DNA of 64,000 nt, from positions 1,798,001 to 1,862,000 of the forward strand of contig CBDEGI010000003.1 of the NCBI GenBank assembly GCA_965237575.1, written 5' to 3'. Position 1 is the stretch's first letter; each line of letters starts with the position of its first letter. The notes beneath the pieces are model-generated. The model did no database searches. It was given only the letters and a program-made list of their open reading frames with translations, and had not been told where the DNA came from. A program made the position numbers and the translations under genes. Positions 26,190 through 33,907 of the stretch are shown here, piece by piece. The DNA comes from JAKZVK01 sp965237575. GTDB lineage: Bacteria > Acidobacteriota > Terriglobia > Bryobacterales > UBA6623.

Positions 26190-26640
26190 GTTGACCGCTC
26201 CGGCATCTTCTACCCCCCCGATGTCCTCCCAGGGCTGGCCAGGTCTGCAAAGCCATCGTTGTTGAAGTCAGCGGCCGCCAGCGCGTTACCAAAGAAGTCG
26301 CCCGCTTCGGCCCCCCCCCGCAATACCGGGGCGGTCCTGGTGCCAAATCTGGTTGCCGGGGGCCGCCAGGCCGGCGGGACCGCCATAGATCACGTTGACC
26401 GCGCCGGCACTTCTATCCCTGATTATCCCGGCTCTCTCCAGGGACCCCAATTGCCAGGTCTTCAAAGCCATCGTTGTTGAAGTCACCGGCGGCCAGCGCA
26501 TGTCCAAGAAGTCAGCCACGCCGGCAATGCCGTCGCTGTCCTGGTGCCAAATCTGGTTGCCGGGAGCCGCCAGGCCGGGGGGACCGCCATAAATCACGTT
26601 GACTACACCGGCAAAATCACTGTCTATTAATTGGCAATTG
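26190..26640 (-). pseudogene. FG-GAP gene copy A, frameshifted 5' repeats
   Basis: Further FG-GAP units continue on the same strand but jump between frames. The word for NDGFEDLA recurs at about 26240-26270 and 26450-26490. A C9 tract at 26311-26319 shifts the frame, and the segment near 26221-26240 lacks about ten bases present in sister repeats. The stretch ends at LIDSDFAG, coded near 26611-26632, whose DNA word recurs at 27665-27685. Confidence 0.65.
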
Positions 26641-26689
26641 TCGAAAGAGAGAAGACCGCAAGCATTAAGACAGGTGGCACTCGAACCTT

Positions 26690-27260
26690 CAAGGGAACCC
26701 CCCCCTGGATTGCGCCGGGGGAGTTCGCGATGGGACCCCAATGGATCCAGGTGCTTTGACAAAGCCATCGTGATGTTACGAAGGGTTGCAGACGGAGGTC
26801 ACCGTCAGCCTACCGCGGGCAAAACGCCGCGGCGAGCCTAGATCGGAACCGTGGAGGGACCAGCAGCAACCGATTGTTAAGGTGACCTGGCGACGCAAAG
26901 ACGTATTGCGAAGGTTGGGCGAAAGGGCGCCTGCCGACCGAGGCGGAGTGGGAGTCGGAACAAGACCCTCGCCACGACATCGCACGCGGATACCGGCCCA
27001 CGGCGTTTGGACTCCGTGGAATGTTGACCAAAGTATCGCTCAATCCTCGAAGAGAACGGAAACCTCACCGTGTTGCCATGTTGGGTAATGTTTTTGAGGG
27101 GGCCGACTGGTACCAGCATGACTACTATCCGACGCGGGTTGACCGCCACCTCCGAAAGTCATCGTGGGATATCGTCCGTGGACGTCCGCGCCGCGGCCAG
27201 GTTCCAGCACGGGTATGACTTCATCCCGGTGTCGGGAAGTTATCCCTTAACTCTTTCCCC
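26690..27260 (+). pseudogene. Remnant of a formylglycine-generating-enzyme (SUMF1/FGE-sulfatase) family gene
   Basis: The plus strand, read across several frames, gives the family landmarks in the right order: PGEFAMGP near 26718, QTEVTV near 26787, QPIVKVTW near 26868, YCEGWAKGRLPTEAEWE near 26907-26955, MLGNVFEGADWYQHDYY near 27078-27128 and RAAARFQHGYDFIPV near 27187-27230. These words match the FGE-sulfatase domain (MG.., VTW.DA..YC, RLPTEAEWE, GNVWEW.ADWY, RAA.R). Single-base indels between them break the frame about every 100 bases, so no intact protein is coded. It sits on the opposite strand inside FG-GAP copy A. Confidence 0.65.
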
Positions 27261-27348
27261 CTTTCCCTTTACATCGGGACGATGACCCGGCGGAAAATTT
27301 TTGTATCCCGATTTCCAGCTCACAGTATCTCCGCTCCAGCACGTCCTT

Positions 27349-27460
27349 TCACGCTGACCCCAATGGTGCCAGAGTCTTCAAGTCGTTGATTGAGCCATCG
27401 TTGTTGAAGTCACAGCGGCGGCCAGCGCATGTCACCAAAGCCGAAGTCCAATAAGAGCCA
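27349..27460 (-). pseudogene. Isolated FG-GAP repeat fragment
   Basis: The minus strand reads CDFNNDGSINDLKTLAPLGS, a damaged version of the GDFNNDGFEDLAIGVPG unit, with inserted bases compared with the intact copies. It is fused in frame to the end of the IS1380-type fragment. Confidence 0.5.
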
Positions 27461-27600
27461 GAATACCGCGCGTGCTTGACCAGCCGACCGCCGGCATCAA
27501 CCTGTGTTGCAAGTCTCGTGACCAATTCGCTGCGGAAGCCCCAGCCGCCGCCAAAGATCAGGTTGTAGGCCAGCACGCTCAGTTGCAACCGCACTTCGTT
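27460..27600 (-). mobile_element. Fragment of an IS1380-type transposase C-terminus
   Basis: The minus strand reads RLQLSVLAYNLIFGGGWGFR and then RLVKHARY. This matches the C-terminal landmark of IS1380-family transposases (NEVRLQL..LAYNL.N.LR ... LIKIGARVVRHARY). Only about 45 residues are present, with no catalytic core or inverted repeats in sight. It is a relic joined at both ends to FG-GAP repeat fragments. Confidence 0.55.
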
Positions 27601-28110
27601 GGGTTGGCCGGGAGCCGCCAGGCCGTTGGGGGACCGCCATAAATCACGTTGACCTACATCCGCCCGGCAAAATCACTGTCTATTAATATCCCCGAATGGC
27701 CGATGTCCTCATAAAGGAACCCTCGCCCCAATGGCCAGGCTTCAAAGCCATCGTTGTTGAAGTCACCGGCGGCCAGCGCATCACCAAAGAAGTCGAACTC
27801 TTCGGCCTTCCCGGCGGATCGATGCCGTCGCTGTCTTGGCTCCAAAACTGGTTGCCCTCACTCGTGAGTTGTGCCATGGCCTGGCCTTGCCGGGGCGGTC
27901 AGAAGCAGAACGGCCACGAGAGCACCGATCATGGTGCGCTGTACTCTCTCGGGTTCCTATGGCCTTCAAAGCCATCGTTGTTAGTCACCGGCGGACAGCC
28001 ATTCCCGGAGACCCGCTGTCTTCTCCAAAACTGCTGCTCACTCGTGAGTTGTGCCATGGCCTGGCCGGCGGTCAGAAGCGAACGGCCACGAGAGCACCGA
28101 TCAGGCGGTA
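27600..28110 (-). pseudogene. FG-GAP gene copy A, duplicated 5' ends
   Basis: The stretch holds two decayed copies of the gene's 5' end, about 180 bases apart. The word encoding AMAQLTSE (complement of ctcactcgtgagttgtgcc) is at about 27857 and 28037, and the following signal-peptide region (IGALVAVLLLTA) is at 27900-27932 and 28075-28105. The ATG survives at 27932 but is lost in the second copy, where atc-atg has become atc-agg. A broken FG-GAP unit (AAGDFNNDGFEAWPLG) lies at 27720-27800. Copy B has the same 5' end intact at 31915-31982. Confidence 0.6.
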
Positions 28111-28591
28111 CTCTCTCGGGTTTAGTTGTTTCCGCCCACCTGCCGGCGGTGGACTGCGCGTGTACCCTGGGGACGCGGTATTGGCCGAGTATCCTAAGGC
28201 CACAACGGGTCGTTCGACTACGGTACCAGAATCCAACGCTTCGCCCGCCATCGACAGTTGTTGGTTCCCGGGTTCGCCGGTTCGCAAGGTGACCGCGGTT
28301 GTGGTTGGTTGAGACGCTGCCGGCCGGCTCACTAGGATCGTGATTGGTGTGGCGTGACTCGCTTGACGGGGTGGGAGACCGTGATTCGATGGGCCGCGCG
28401 ACGGCTTGTCGTGTCCGTTTTCGGGAGGCCGGGTGCGGGAACACGACGTGGTGCCAAGATTCCTGCCGCCCCTTTCAGGGCTCTGGTCCGCGAGGTTGGA
28501 ATGGACCCAGGGTTGCGCCGCCCAAAAACTGGACGGCTTCACCCTGGGCTACGATCCCTCGTCCGCTTCGCGGACTGGATATCGCGAGCCC
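28111..28591. other. Gap between copies A and B
   Basis: No gene is recognised. The first 350 bases show nothing known to me. From 28468 to 28575 there is a dispersed palindromic repeat, listed separately, which ends directly at the 3' boundary of FG-GAP copy B. Confidence 0.5.
28468..28575. repeat. Dispersed CCCCTTTCAGGGCTC repeat, copy 1
   Basis: It begins gcccctttcagggctc, continues with gaggttgga, acccagggttgcgccgcc and caccctgggctac, and ends cgcttcgcgg. The same ordered words are found at 42448-42541. It contains internal complementary pairs (cccagggt and accctggg) that could fold into a hairpin. Such units are common between genes in Acidobacteriota and Planctomycetes. Confidence 0.65.
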
Positions 28592-29287
28592 TCAGCCGGC
28601 AGGCTCTGGCTCCAAGGCGACCGGGCCGGGCATCGGGCCGGGCCTCGGTGGAAGGAGAGGGTTTGGCTTCAAGAGGACAAAGACCGGGTTGGTCTGCCGG
28701 CCGTCCACGGTGAGGACAAGGACCAATTCTACGCCCCTTTGGAGGCTCCCAGGCAAAGGTCCGAGGTTGACCTGATCGACTCCTTCAAACTCGCCTTGGG
28801 GAACAGCGCCCAGCACAGGCAACGCGACTTGACGGGCCACCGCGCCAGGTCCTATGACCGTCGCGGTGACCTCGGAGGTAAAGCCACGAATCCCCGTGCC
28901 AAAGAGTAGAAGAAAAACCTGGTCCTGTGCCGAGCCGAGGTCGATGGGAACGGCAGCGAGCGTATTGGGGTCAAAAATCAAGCCCTCAGTTCGTGTACCA
29001 TCGGCGGCTACCTTGAGGAAGAGAGCCGCTGCCACACCGCTGCCGGTTGCGTCCGCGGAGAAGAGAGCCGGAGCCACCCTTTCGATATCAATTGTAGCCG
29101 AGCTGCTGCCATCCACTGTGGTTACGGTGATCGTGGCCGGCCCTAGCGGTACCGGGGGCATGAGGAAGTTGATCTGACCGGGAGAAGCGAAGAAAAGCCG
29201 AGCAAGAGCGCTGCCGAAGATTCCTTGGGGGGGCGTTTGTTTTAACACGGGTTGCGCCGCCACCCTGACCGTTGTCCCCGCCAGCAA
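28592..29287 (-). pseudogene. FG-GAP/TIGR03437 gene copy B, 3' part (split by IS)
   Basis: This is the same TIGR03437 domain segment as in copy A, identical over about 230 residues and ending EPEPAG. The domain continues to the target repeat at 29335-29342, where the 1028-bp IS begins. It has no start codon of its own before the split. Copy B otherwise carries the rest of the gene at 30371-31982. Confidence 0.8.
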
Positions 29288-29342
29288 GGTCGGAAGCGGA
29301 ACCTCACTGGCGACCTCGGTGGCTCGTGCCAGATTTACGCCA

Positions 29343-30370
29343 TCTGGGTATGCACTTCACTCCCTACTACCCCACATCTTGTGGTTGGCCGGTCCGCCTG
29401 CCGCGTAGGTGTTGGACCATCTCTGAATAGGTCGTGGGCCCAACGGTCGCGGCCTGTTGTACAAGCCGGTAGAAGAGCTTTCCCCGGTGACGAGAGCGTC
29501 GTCGATTGAATCGAAACGTATACTCATCCAGGTAATAGTCCAGGTGTTCACGGCTCACAGCGCCTTGGTGCGTCCCGATCAACCAGCGCTTCAACAGGGC
29601 AGCCACCCGGTGAACGTGGGGCAACAGCTCGGAGGCCGACTGGCTCGAACCGGCCAGAAAGTCGTACTCGTGCCGATAGCCAAGCGCCTCCAGGCCGACG
29701 TACCCTTCCCAGCCGTCGGTGTGGATCGTGCTGTCGGGCTCGACAGCCTCTTGGATGAAGCCGTGCAGCTGTTGCTTGGACGCTCCGCGGATGCGCTTCA
29801 TACGGATCCTTCCTATCCCCGCGCCGTCTTCCTCGGCGGCGATGGCTACCAGTGCTTTTTTCTGCGTCTGCCGTCCGCGCAGTCCCTCTTCTGCGCCCCC
29901 CACATAGGTCTCGTCGACCTCCACGCGACCGCTGAGCCGTTCTCGGCCGGGCCGCACCATCGCGCGCCGCAGCTTGTGCAGCAACGCCCAGGCGGTACGG
30001 TAGCTTCCCAGACCCAAGATGCTTTGCAGTCCCAGTGCGCTCGCCCCGTTTTTCTGGCTGGTCACCCACCACATGGTCCGAAACCAGGTGCGCAGCGGCA
30101 GGCGCGTGTCCTGGAAAATCGTGCCCGCCGTCACCGAAGCCTGATAATCGCATTGCCCACACCGCAGCAGGCCCCGCCGGCTGGGCCGAGCTCTCCGCCC
30201 TCCACAGCGGGGACACACAAAACCCTGTGGCCAGAGCAGTTGCATCAGATACTCGCGACACGCCTGCTCAGTGGCAAAACGCCCCTCAAACTCCTCCAGC
30301 GTCCGCGGGTAGTCCTCCACAGCCCCGCATGCTATATGTTGGGGTCTCGGGAGTCAAGTGCATACCCCGA
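29343..30370 (-). mobile_element. IS1595-family (ISXO2-like) insertion sequence, 1028 bp
   Basis: A complete element. The inverted ends match at about 24 of 30 bases (left tctgggtatgcacttcactc, right complement tcggggtatgcacttgactc). The flanking 8-bp direct repeat ttacgcca is at 29335-29342 and 30371-30378. One full transposase gene lies inside. Removing the element and one target repeat restores the frame IMSLFGVNLARATEV of the host TIGR03437 domain. Confidence 0.9.
29367..30320 (-). CDS. IS1595-family transposase
   Basis: 317 residues, full family length. An N-terminal zinc ribbon (CPRCGG near 35 and CGQCDY near 53, then TAGTIFQDTRLPLRTWF) is followed by the ISXO2-like DDE domain: first Asp in VEVDETYVGG near 152, second Asp in IHTDGWEGY near 220, and a C-terminal acidic region REHLDYYLDEYTFRFNRR near 275. 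The protein has no frameshift or stop, so the element may still be active. It lies on the same strand as the gene it interrupts. Confidence 0.93.
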   Translation of the reverse strand: MEDYPRTLEEFEGRFATEQACREYLMQLLWPQGFVCPRCGGRRARPSRRGLLRCGQCDYQASVTAGTIFQDTRLPLRTWFRTMWWVTSQKNGASALGLQSILGLGSYRTAWALLHKLRRAMVRPGRERLSGRVEVDETYVGGAEEGLRGRQTQKKALVAIAAEEDGAGIGRIRMKRIRGASKQQLHGFIQEAVEPDSTIHTDGWEGYVGLEALGYRHEYDFLAGSSQSASELLPHVHRVAALLKRWLIGTHQGAVSREHLDYYLDEYTFRFNRRRSRHRGKLFYRLVQQAATVGPTTYSEMVQHLRGRRTGQPQDVG

Positions 30371-30587
30371 TTACGCCAAAGAGAGACATGATCGCCGCGG
30401 GGGCAGCGCCTGGCAAGAAACTGGCGGCGTTCACGATCCCTTCCCGAGAGAATTGAATTGGCCCCGCGTTCGCCGCGCCATAGAGCACGTTGACCGCGCC
30501 GGCATTTTCTATCCCCCCGATGTCCTCAACAGGGACCCCAATTGCCAGGTCTTCAAAGCCATCGCGGTTGAAGTTGCCGGCGGCCAA
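30354..30587 (-). pseudogene. FG-GAP gene copy B, seventh repeat and start of TIGR03437
   Basis: It reads AAGNFNRDGFEDLAIGVPVE, AVNVLYGAANAG and EGIVNAASFLPGAAPAAIM before it stops inside the IS. Bases 30371-30586 read the same as 25262-25477 of copy A. At 30594-30603 a C7 run and missing bases shift the frame relative to the preceding repeats. Confidence 0.7.
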
Positions 30588-31063
30588 GGCTTCACCAAAG
30601 CCCCCCCTTCCACAACGGCAATACCGTCGCTGTCCCGGTTCCAGATCTGGTTACCGGGGGCCGCTAGGCCGTCGCGGCCGCCATAGATCACGTTGACCGC
30701 GCCAAAGACCCCAATGGCCAGGTCTGCAAAGCCATCGCGGTTGAAGTGACCGGCCGCCAACGCTCCACCAAAGTTGTCGCCCTCTTCGCCCTCCCCGGCA
30801 ATCCCGTCGCTGTTCTGGCTCCAAATCTGGTTGCCGGGGGCCGCCAGGCCATCGGAACCGCCATAGATCACGTTGACCGCGCCGGTACCTGAGCCCTCCC
30901 CAGGGACCCCAATGGCTAGGTCTTCGAAGAGATCGCTGTTGAAGTCACCGGCGGTAAGCGTTCTACCAAAGTTGTCGCCCTCTCTGGCCCCCCCCGACAA
31001 TGTCGTCGCTGTGCTGGGCCCAAATCTGGTTGCCGGGGGGCGCCAGGCCCTCGGGACCGCCAT
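30509..31063 (-). pseudogene. FG-GAP gene copy B, repeats five and six
   Basis: This frame carries two further FG-GAP blades (GDFNSDLFEDLAIGVPGE and GHFNRDGFADLAIGVFG). It is joined to the upstream frame at the C8 tract at 30988-30995. Adding the four repeats upstream and the one downstream gives exactly seven, the number of blades in an integrin-alpha propeller. Confidence 0.7.
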
Positions 31064-31982
31064 AGATCACGTTGACCGCGCCGGCATCTGTATCCTCCCC
31101 AGGGACCCCAATGGCCAGGTCGGCAAAGCCATCGTTGTCAAAGTCACCGGCGGCCAGAGCGCTACCAAAGCGGTCAGCGTCACCAAAGAAGTCGGTCCCT
31201 TCGGCCTGCCCGGCAATGCCGTCGCTGTCCTGGTGCCAAATCTGGTTGCCCGAGGCCACCAGACCGCCGGAACCACCATAAATTACGTTGACTGCGCCTG
31301 CGTTTTGTATCCCCCCGACGTCTTCCCCAGAGACCCCGATGGCCAGGTCGTCAACGCCGTTGTTGTCGAAGTCACCAGCGGCCAGAGCTGTACCAAAGAA
31401 GTCGCGCGCTTCGCCCCCGCCTTCAATGCCGTTCCTGCCTTGGCGCCAAAGCTGGTTGCCGGGGGCCGCCAGGCCGGCGGGACCGCCATAAATCACGTTG
31501 ACTACACCGACAGCGTTCTCATCGCCTAGTATGCGCTCGATGTCCTCCCCAGAGACCCCAATCGCCAGGTCGTCAAAGCCATCGTTGTTGAAGTCACCGG
31601 CGGCCAGAGCGGAACCAAAGTTGTCACCAAAGGGGTCAAACTCCAAAACGCCATCACCGCGCCGTTCCGCCTCGCCGAGAATGCCCGGAATGTCCTGGTG
31701 CCAGAACTGGTTGCCGGGGGTCGCCAGGCCGGCGGGACCGCCATAAATCACGTTGACCGCGCCAGCACCGTCGTCCTCCCCATGGACCCCAATGGCCAGG
31801 TCTTCAAAGCCATCGTTGTTGAAGTCACCCGTGGCCAGTGCTCCACCAAAGTCGTCGCCCCGTTCGGCCTGCCCGGCAATGCCGTCGCTGTCTTGGCTCC
31901 AAAACCGGTTTCCCTCACTCGTGAGTTGTGCCATGGCCTGGCCGGCGGTCAGAAGCAGAACGGCTACGAGGGCACCGATCAT
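30963..31982 (-). CDS. FG-GAP repeat protein copy B, N-terminal part (secreted; truncated by frameshift)
   Basis: From the ATG at 31982 the product is about 339 residues with a signal peptide (IGALVAVLLLTAGQAMAQ). It has four FG-GAP repeats (for example GDFNNDGFDDLAIGVSGED and GDFDNDGFADLAIGVPGED) separated by AVNVIYGGPAGLAAPGNQ linkers with the DxNxD calcium loop. It stops at HSDDIVGGGQRGRQLW because of a frameshift at the C8 tract near 30990. An in-frame ATG at 32048 adds MVGQTISHYRITQKLGEGG, the typical first residues of an acidobacterial Ser/Thr kinase, so the gene has received a foreign 5' end. The export role is inferred from the signal peptide. Confidence 0.75.
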   Translation of the reverse strand: MIGALVAVLLLTAGQAMAQLTSEGNRFWSQDSDGIAGQAERGDDFGGALATGDFNNDGFEDLAIGVHGEDDGAGAVNVIYGGPAGLATPGNQFWHQDIPGILGEAERRGDGVLEFDPFGDNFGSALAAGDFNNDGFDDLAIGVSGEDIERILGDENAVGVVNVIYGGPAGLAAPGNQLWRQGRNGIEGGGEARDFFGTALAAGDFDNNGVDDLAIGVSGEDVGGIQNAGAVNVIYGGSGGLVASGNQIWHQDSDGIAGQAEGTDFFGDADRFGSALAAGDFDNDGFADLAIGVPGEDTDAGAVNVIYGGPEGLAPPGNQIWAQHSDDIVGGGQRGRQLW

Positions 31983-32048
31983 GGTGCGCTGTCCGCCTTC
32001 ACCGAGCTTCTGCGTAATGCGGTAGTGCGAGATCGTCTGGCCGACCAT
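31983..32048 (-). other. Truncated 5' end of a PknB-type Ser/Thr kinase gene fused to FG-GAP copy B
   Basis: The residues QTISHYRITQKLGEGG are the N-terminus and first half of the glycine loop of acidobacterial protein kinases (usually followed by MGVVY). Here the sequence passes directly into QRTMIGALVAV of the FG-GAP gene. In copy A the sequence upstream of the shared word acagcgcaccatg is different, so the junction is a recombination point specific to copy B. Confidence 0.6.
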
Positions 32049-32337
32049 ACCGGTCCGATTCTACCTCTTCGCGGATAGGTGGCGGTAACAACCGATCCGT
32101 CCAACAGCCAAATTTTCCCGTCCAGGACCTCCGACCCGGCTCGGCTTCGGGTTGGTCGCAGAGGCTCGAGTGGCTAGGAAACCCGGTAGCGAACCACACC
32201 AACCGTCCAATTCTTTCCACTCCAGGCCTGCGCGGTAGAGTGCAACCTCGCAACCAGAGAGTCGTCACGGCTCGGCGAAAAAACGTGTCTGCGCTAAACC
32301 TCCTACGCACCGAAGAAGGGTCGTCTATCCTAGTCCG

Positions 32338-33651
32338 ATGAACTCGCGGGAACTCTCGCGGCGGCTGGGCTTGTGGGACTCGGTGGCGATCGTCGTCGGA
32401 ACGATTATCGGCTCGGGCGTCTTCATCGTCCCTGGATCGATCGCTCGCGAGCTGCCGTCGGGGGAGTGGATGTTGGGCATCTGGCTGGCGGCCGGCGCGC
32501 TTTCGCTTTGCGGCGCCCTGGCCTTCGCCGAACTGGGGGCGATGCTGCCGCACTCGGGCGGACAGTACGTCTATCTGCGCGAGGCCTACTCCCCTCTGTG
32601 GGGCTTTCTGTTCAGTTGGGTGTTGCTGCTGGTCGTGCGGTCGGGCTCGACGGCGACGTTGGCCGTGGGTTTTTCCATCTACGTTGGCTACTTCGTACCG
32701 CTATCACCCCTGCTCGAGCGGCTGAGTGCCGCCGGGGTCATTCTGCTGTTGACGGCTTTGAATTACCGGACTCTGATCGGCGGTGCGCTTGTACAGAACG
32801 CCACGACGGTCCTCAAAGTCGCAGGCCTCGTGCTGGTCGCAGGGGCGGCGCTTGGCGATTGGGCGCGGCCGGCGGTGGAAACGGCTACGGCTCCCTCCAG
32901 CTTTGGCTTGAGCGAGATTGGCGTCGCGATGATCGCTTGCCTGTGGGCTTACAACGGCTGGTTTCAAGCCGGATTCGTCGGGGGAGAGATCAAGGACCCC
33001 CAGCGCAATCTGCCGATTAGTCTCGGAGCCGGTGTCGCCGCGGTGGTTGTTCTCTACATGCTGGCCAACGTTGCCTACCTGAACGTGCTGACGGTGGAAG
33101 AGATCGCGGCAACGGACCGCGTGGCGGCGGTGGTGGCGGAGCGGGTCTTTGGGTCCGCCGGAGGGACGATTATCTCCGTGACGATCCTCATCTCGATTTT
33201 CGGCGCGCTCAACGCAGGCATTCTGACCGGCCCGCGGGTTTACTTTGCACAGGCGCGGGACGGGCTGTTCTTCCGCCAGTTTGCCGAGGTGCATCCGCGT
33301 TTCAAGACCCCGGCTCTGGCGGTTCTGTTGCAGGGTGTCTGGGCGGCGATTCTCTCGCTGAGCGGCTCGTATGTCGGCCTACTATCGTTCGCGATGTTCG
33401 CGGCCTGGATCTTCTATGGCCTTGCCGTGCTGGGGGTGATCGTTCTTCGCATCAAGCGCCCGGACTGGGAGCGGCCGTATCGCATGTGGGGCTATCCGGT
33501 GACACCTCTTCTCTTCGCTGTTGCTTCGGTTTGGCTGGTTGCCAATACTCTCGTCACCAAGCCCCTTCCGTCGCTTGCCGGACTGGCGCTGATCGCGAGT
33601 GGCCTGCCGGTCTATTTCTGGTGGCGGCGCGGCTTGGCAGAGCGGGTCTAG
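32338..33651 (+). CDS. APC-superfamily amino acid permease
   Basis: A 437-residue inner-membrane transporter with about twelve hydrophobic helices. The first helix carries the consensus substrate/sodium motif GTIIGSGVFIVPGS, followed by helices ending in GGQYVYLREAY and the YNGWFQAGFVGGEIKDPQRNLP loop. This is typical of L-type (LAT/YfnA-like) amino acid permeases. The specificity is unknown. It stands alone, with 289 bases separating it from the divergent FG-GAP gene. Confidence 0.9.
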   Translation: MNSRELSRRLGLWDSVAIVVGTIIGSGVFIVPGSIARELPSGEWMLGIWLAAGALSLCGALAFAELGAMLPHSGGQYVYLREAYSPLWGFLFSWVLLLVVRSGSTATLAVGFSIYVGYFVPLSPLLERLSAAGVILLLTALNYRTLIGGALVQNATTVLKVAGLVLVAGAALGDWARPAVETATAPSSFGLSEIGVAMIACLWAYNGWFQAGFVGGEIKDPQRNLPISLGAGVAAVVVLYMLANVAYLNVLTVEEIAATDRVAAVVAERVFGSAGGTIISVTILISIFGALNAGILTGPRVYFAQARDGLFFRQFAEVHPRFKTPALAVLLQGVWAAILSLSGSYVGLLSFAMFAAWIFYGLAVLGVIVLRIKRPDWERPYRMWGYPVTPLLFAVASVWLVANTLVTKPLPSLAGLALIASGLPVYFWWRRGLAERV

Positions 33652-33907
33652 CATGCTATCTCCCGGCGTCGAGATGAGTTTCGGCGCGGCAAGCTGAGGC
33701 TCCCGCCACCGCGGGTCAAGGAACCGCGAGGGTTTCAGTTAGCCGGTTATCTTGTGGGAATGCAGAGAATTGTATCGGAAGCGCCCGGCGGGCGGAGGAG
33801 CCGCGGAGAACGGAAGTGAGGGCGTTTGCCATGTTCATCAGCCTGCCGCCTCGGTACCCTTAACTTGACAACGCCCTGCGATGGTTTGCTTGTTGTATTC
33901 TGCTGGT

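Noticed and set aside
25230..26480. Plus-strand frame of 416 codons with internal repeats
   Set aside because: It mirrors the FG-GAP repeats of the minus strand; its repetitiveness comes from them and not from a real protein.
24236..32048. CRISPR-like array because of regularly spaced repeats
   Set aside because: The repeats are protein-coding FG-GAP units of variable length and sequence, read on the minus strand; there are no constant repeats with unique spacers and no cas genes.
31983..32048. A genuine kinase domain fused to the FG-GAP protein
   Set aside because: Only about 19 residues of the kinase N-terminus are present, without the invariant Lys or the catalytic loop.
33864..33895. 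TTGACA promoter for the DUF1549 gene
   Set aside because: A perfect TTGACA is present, but no -10-like hexamer is found at 16-18 bases; the TATTCT further on is too far away.
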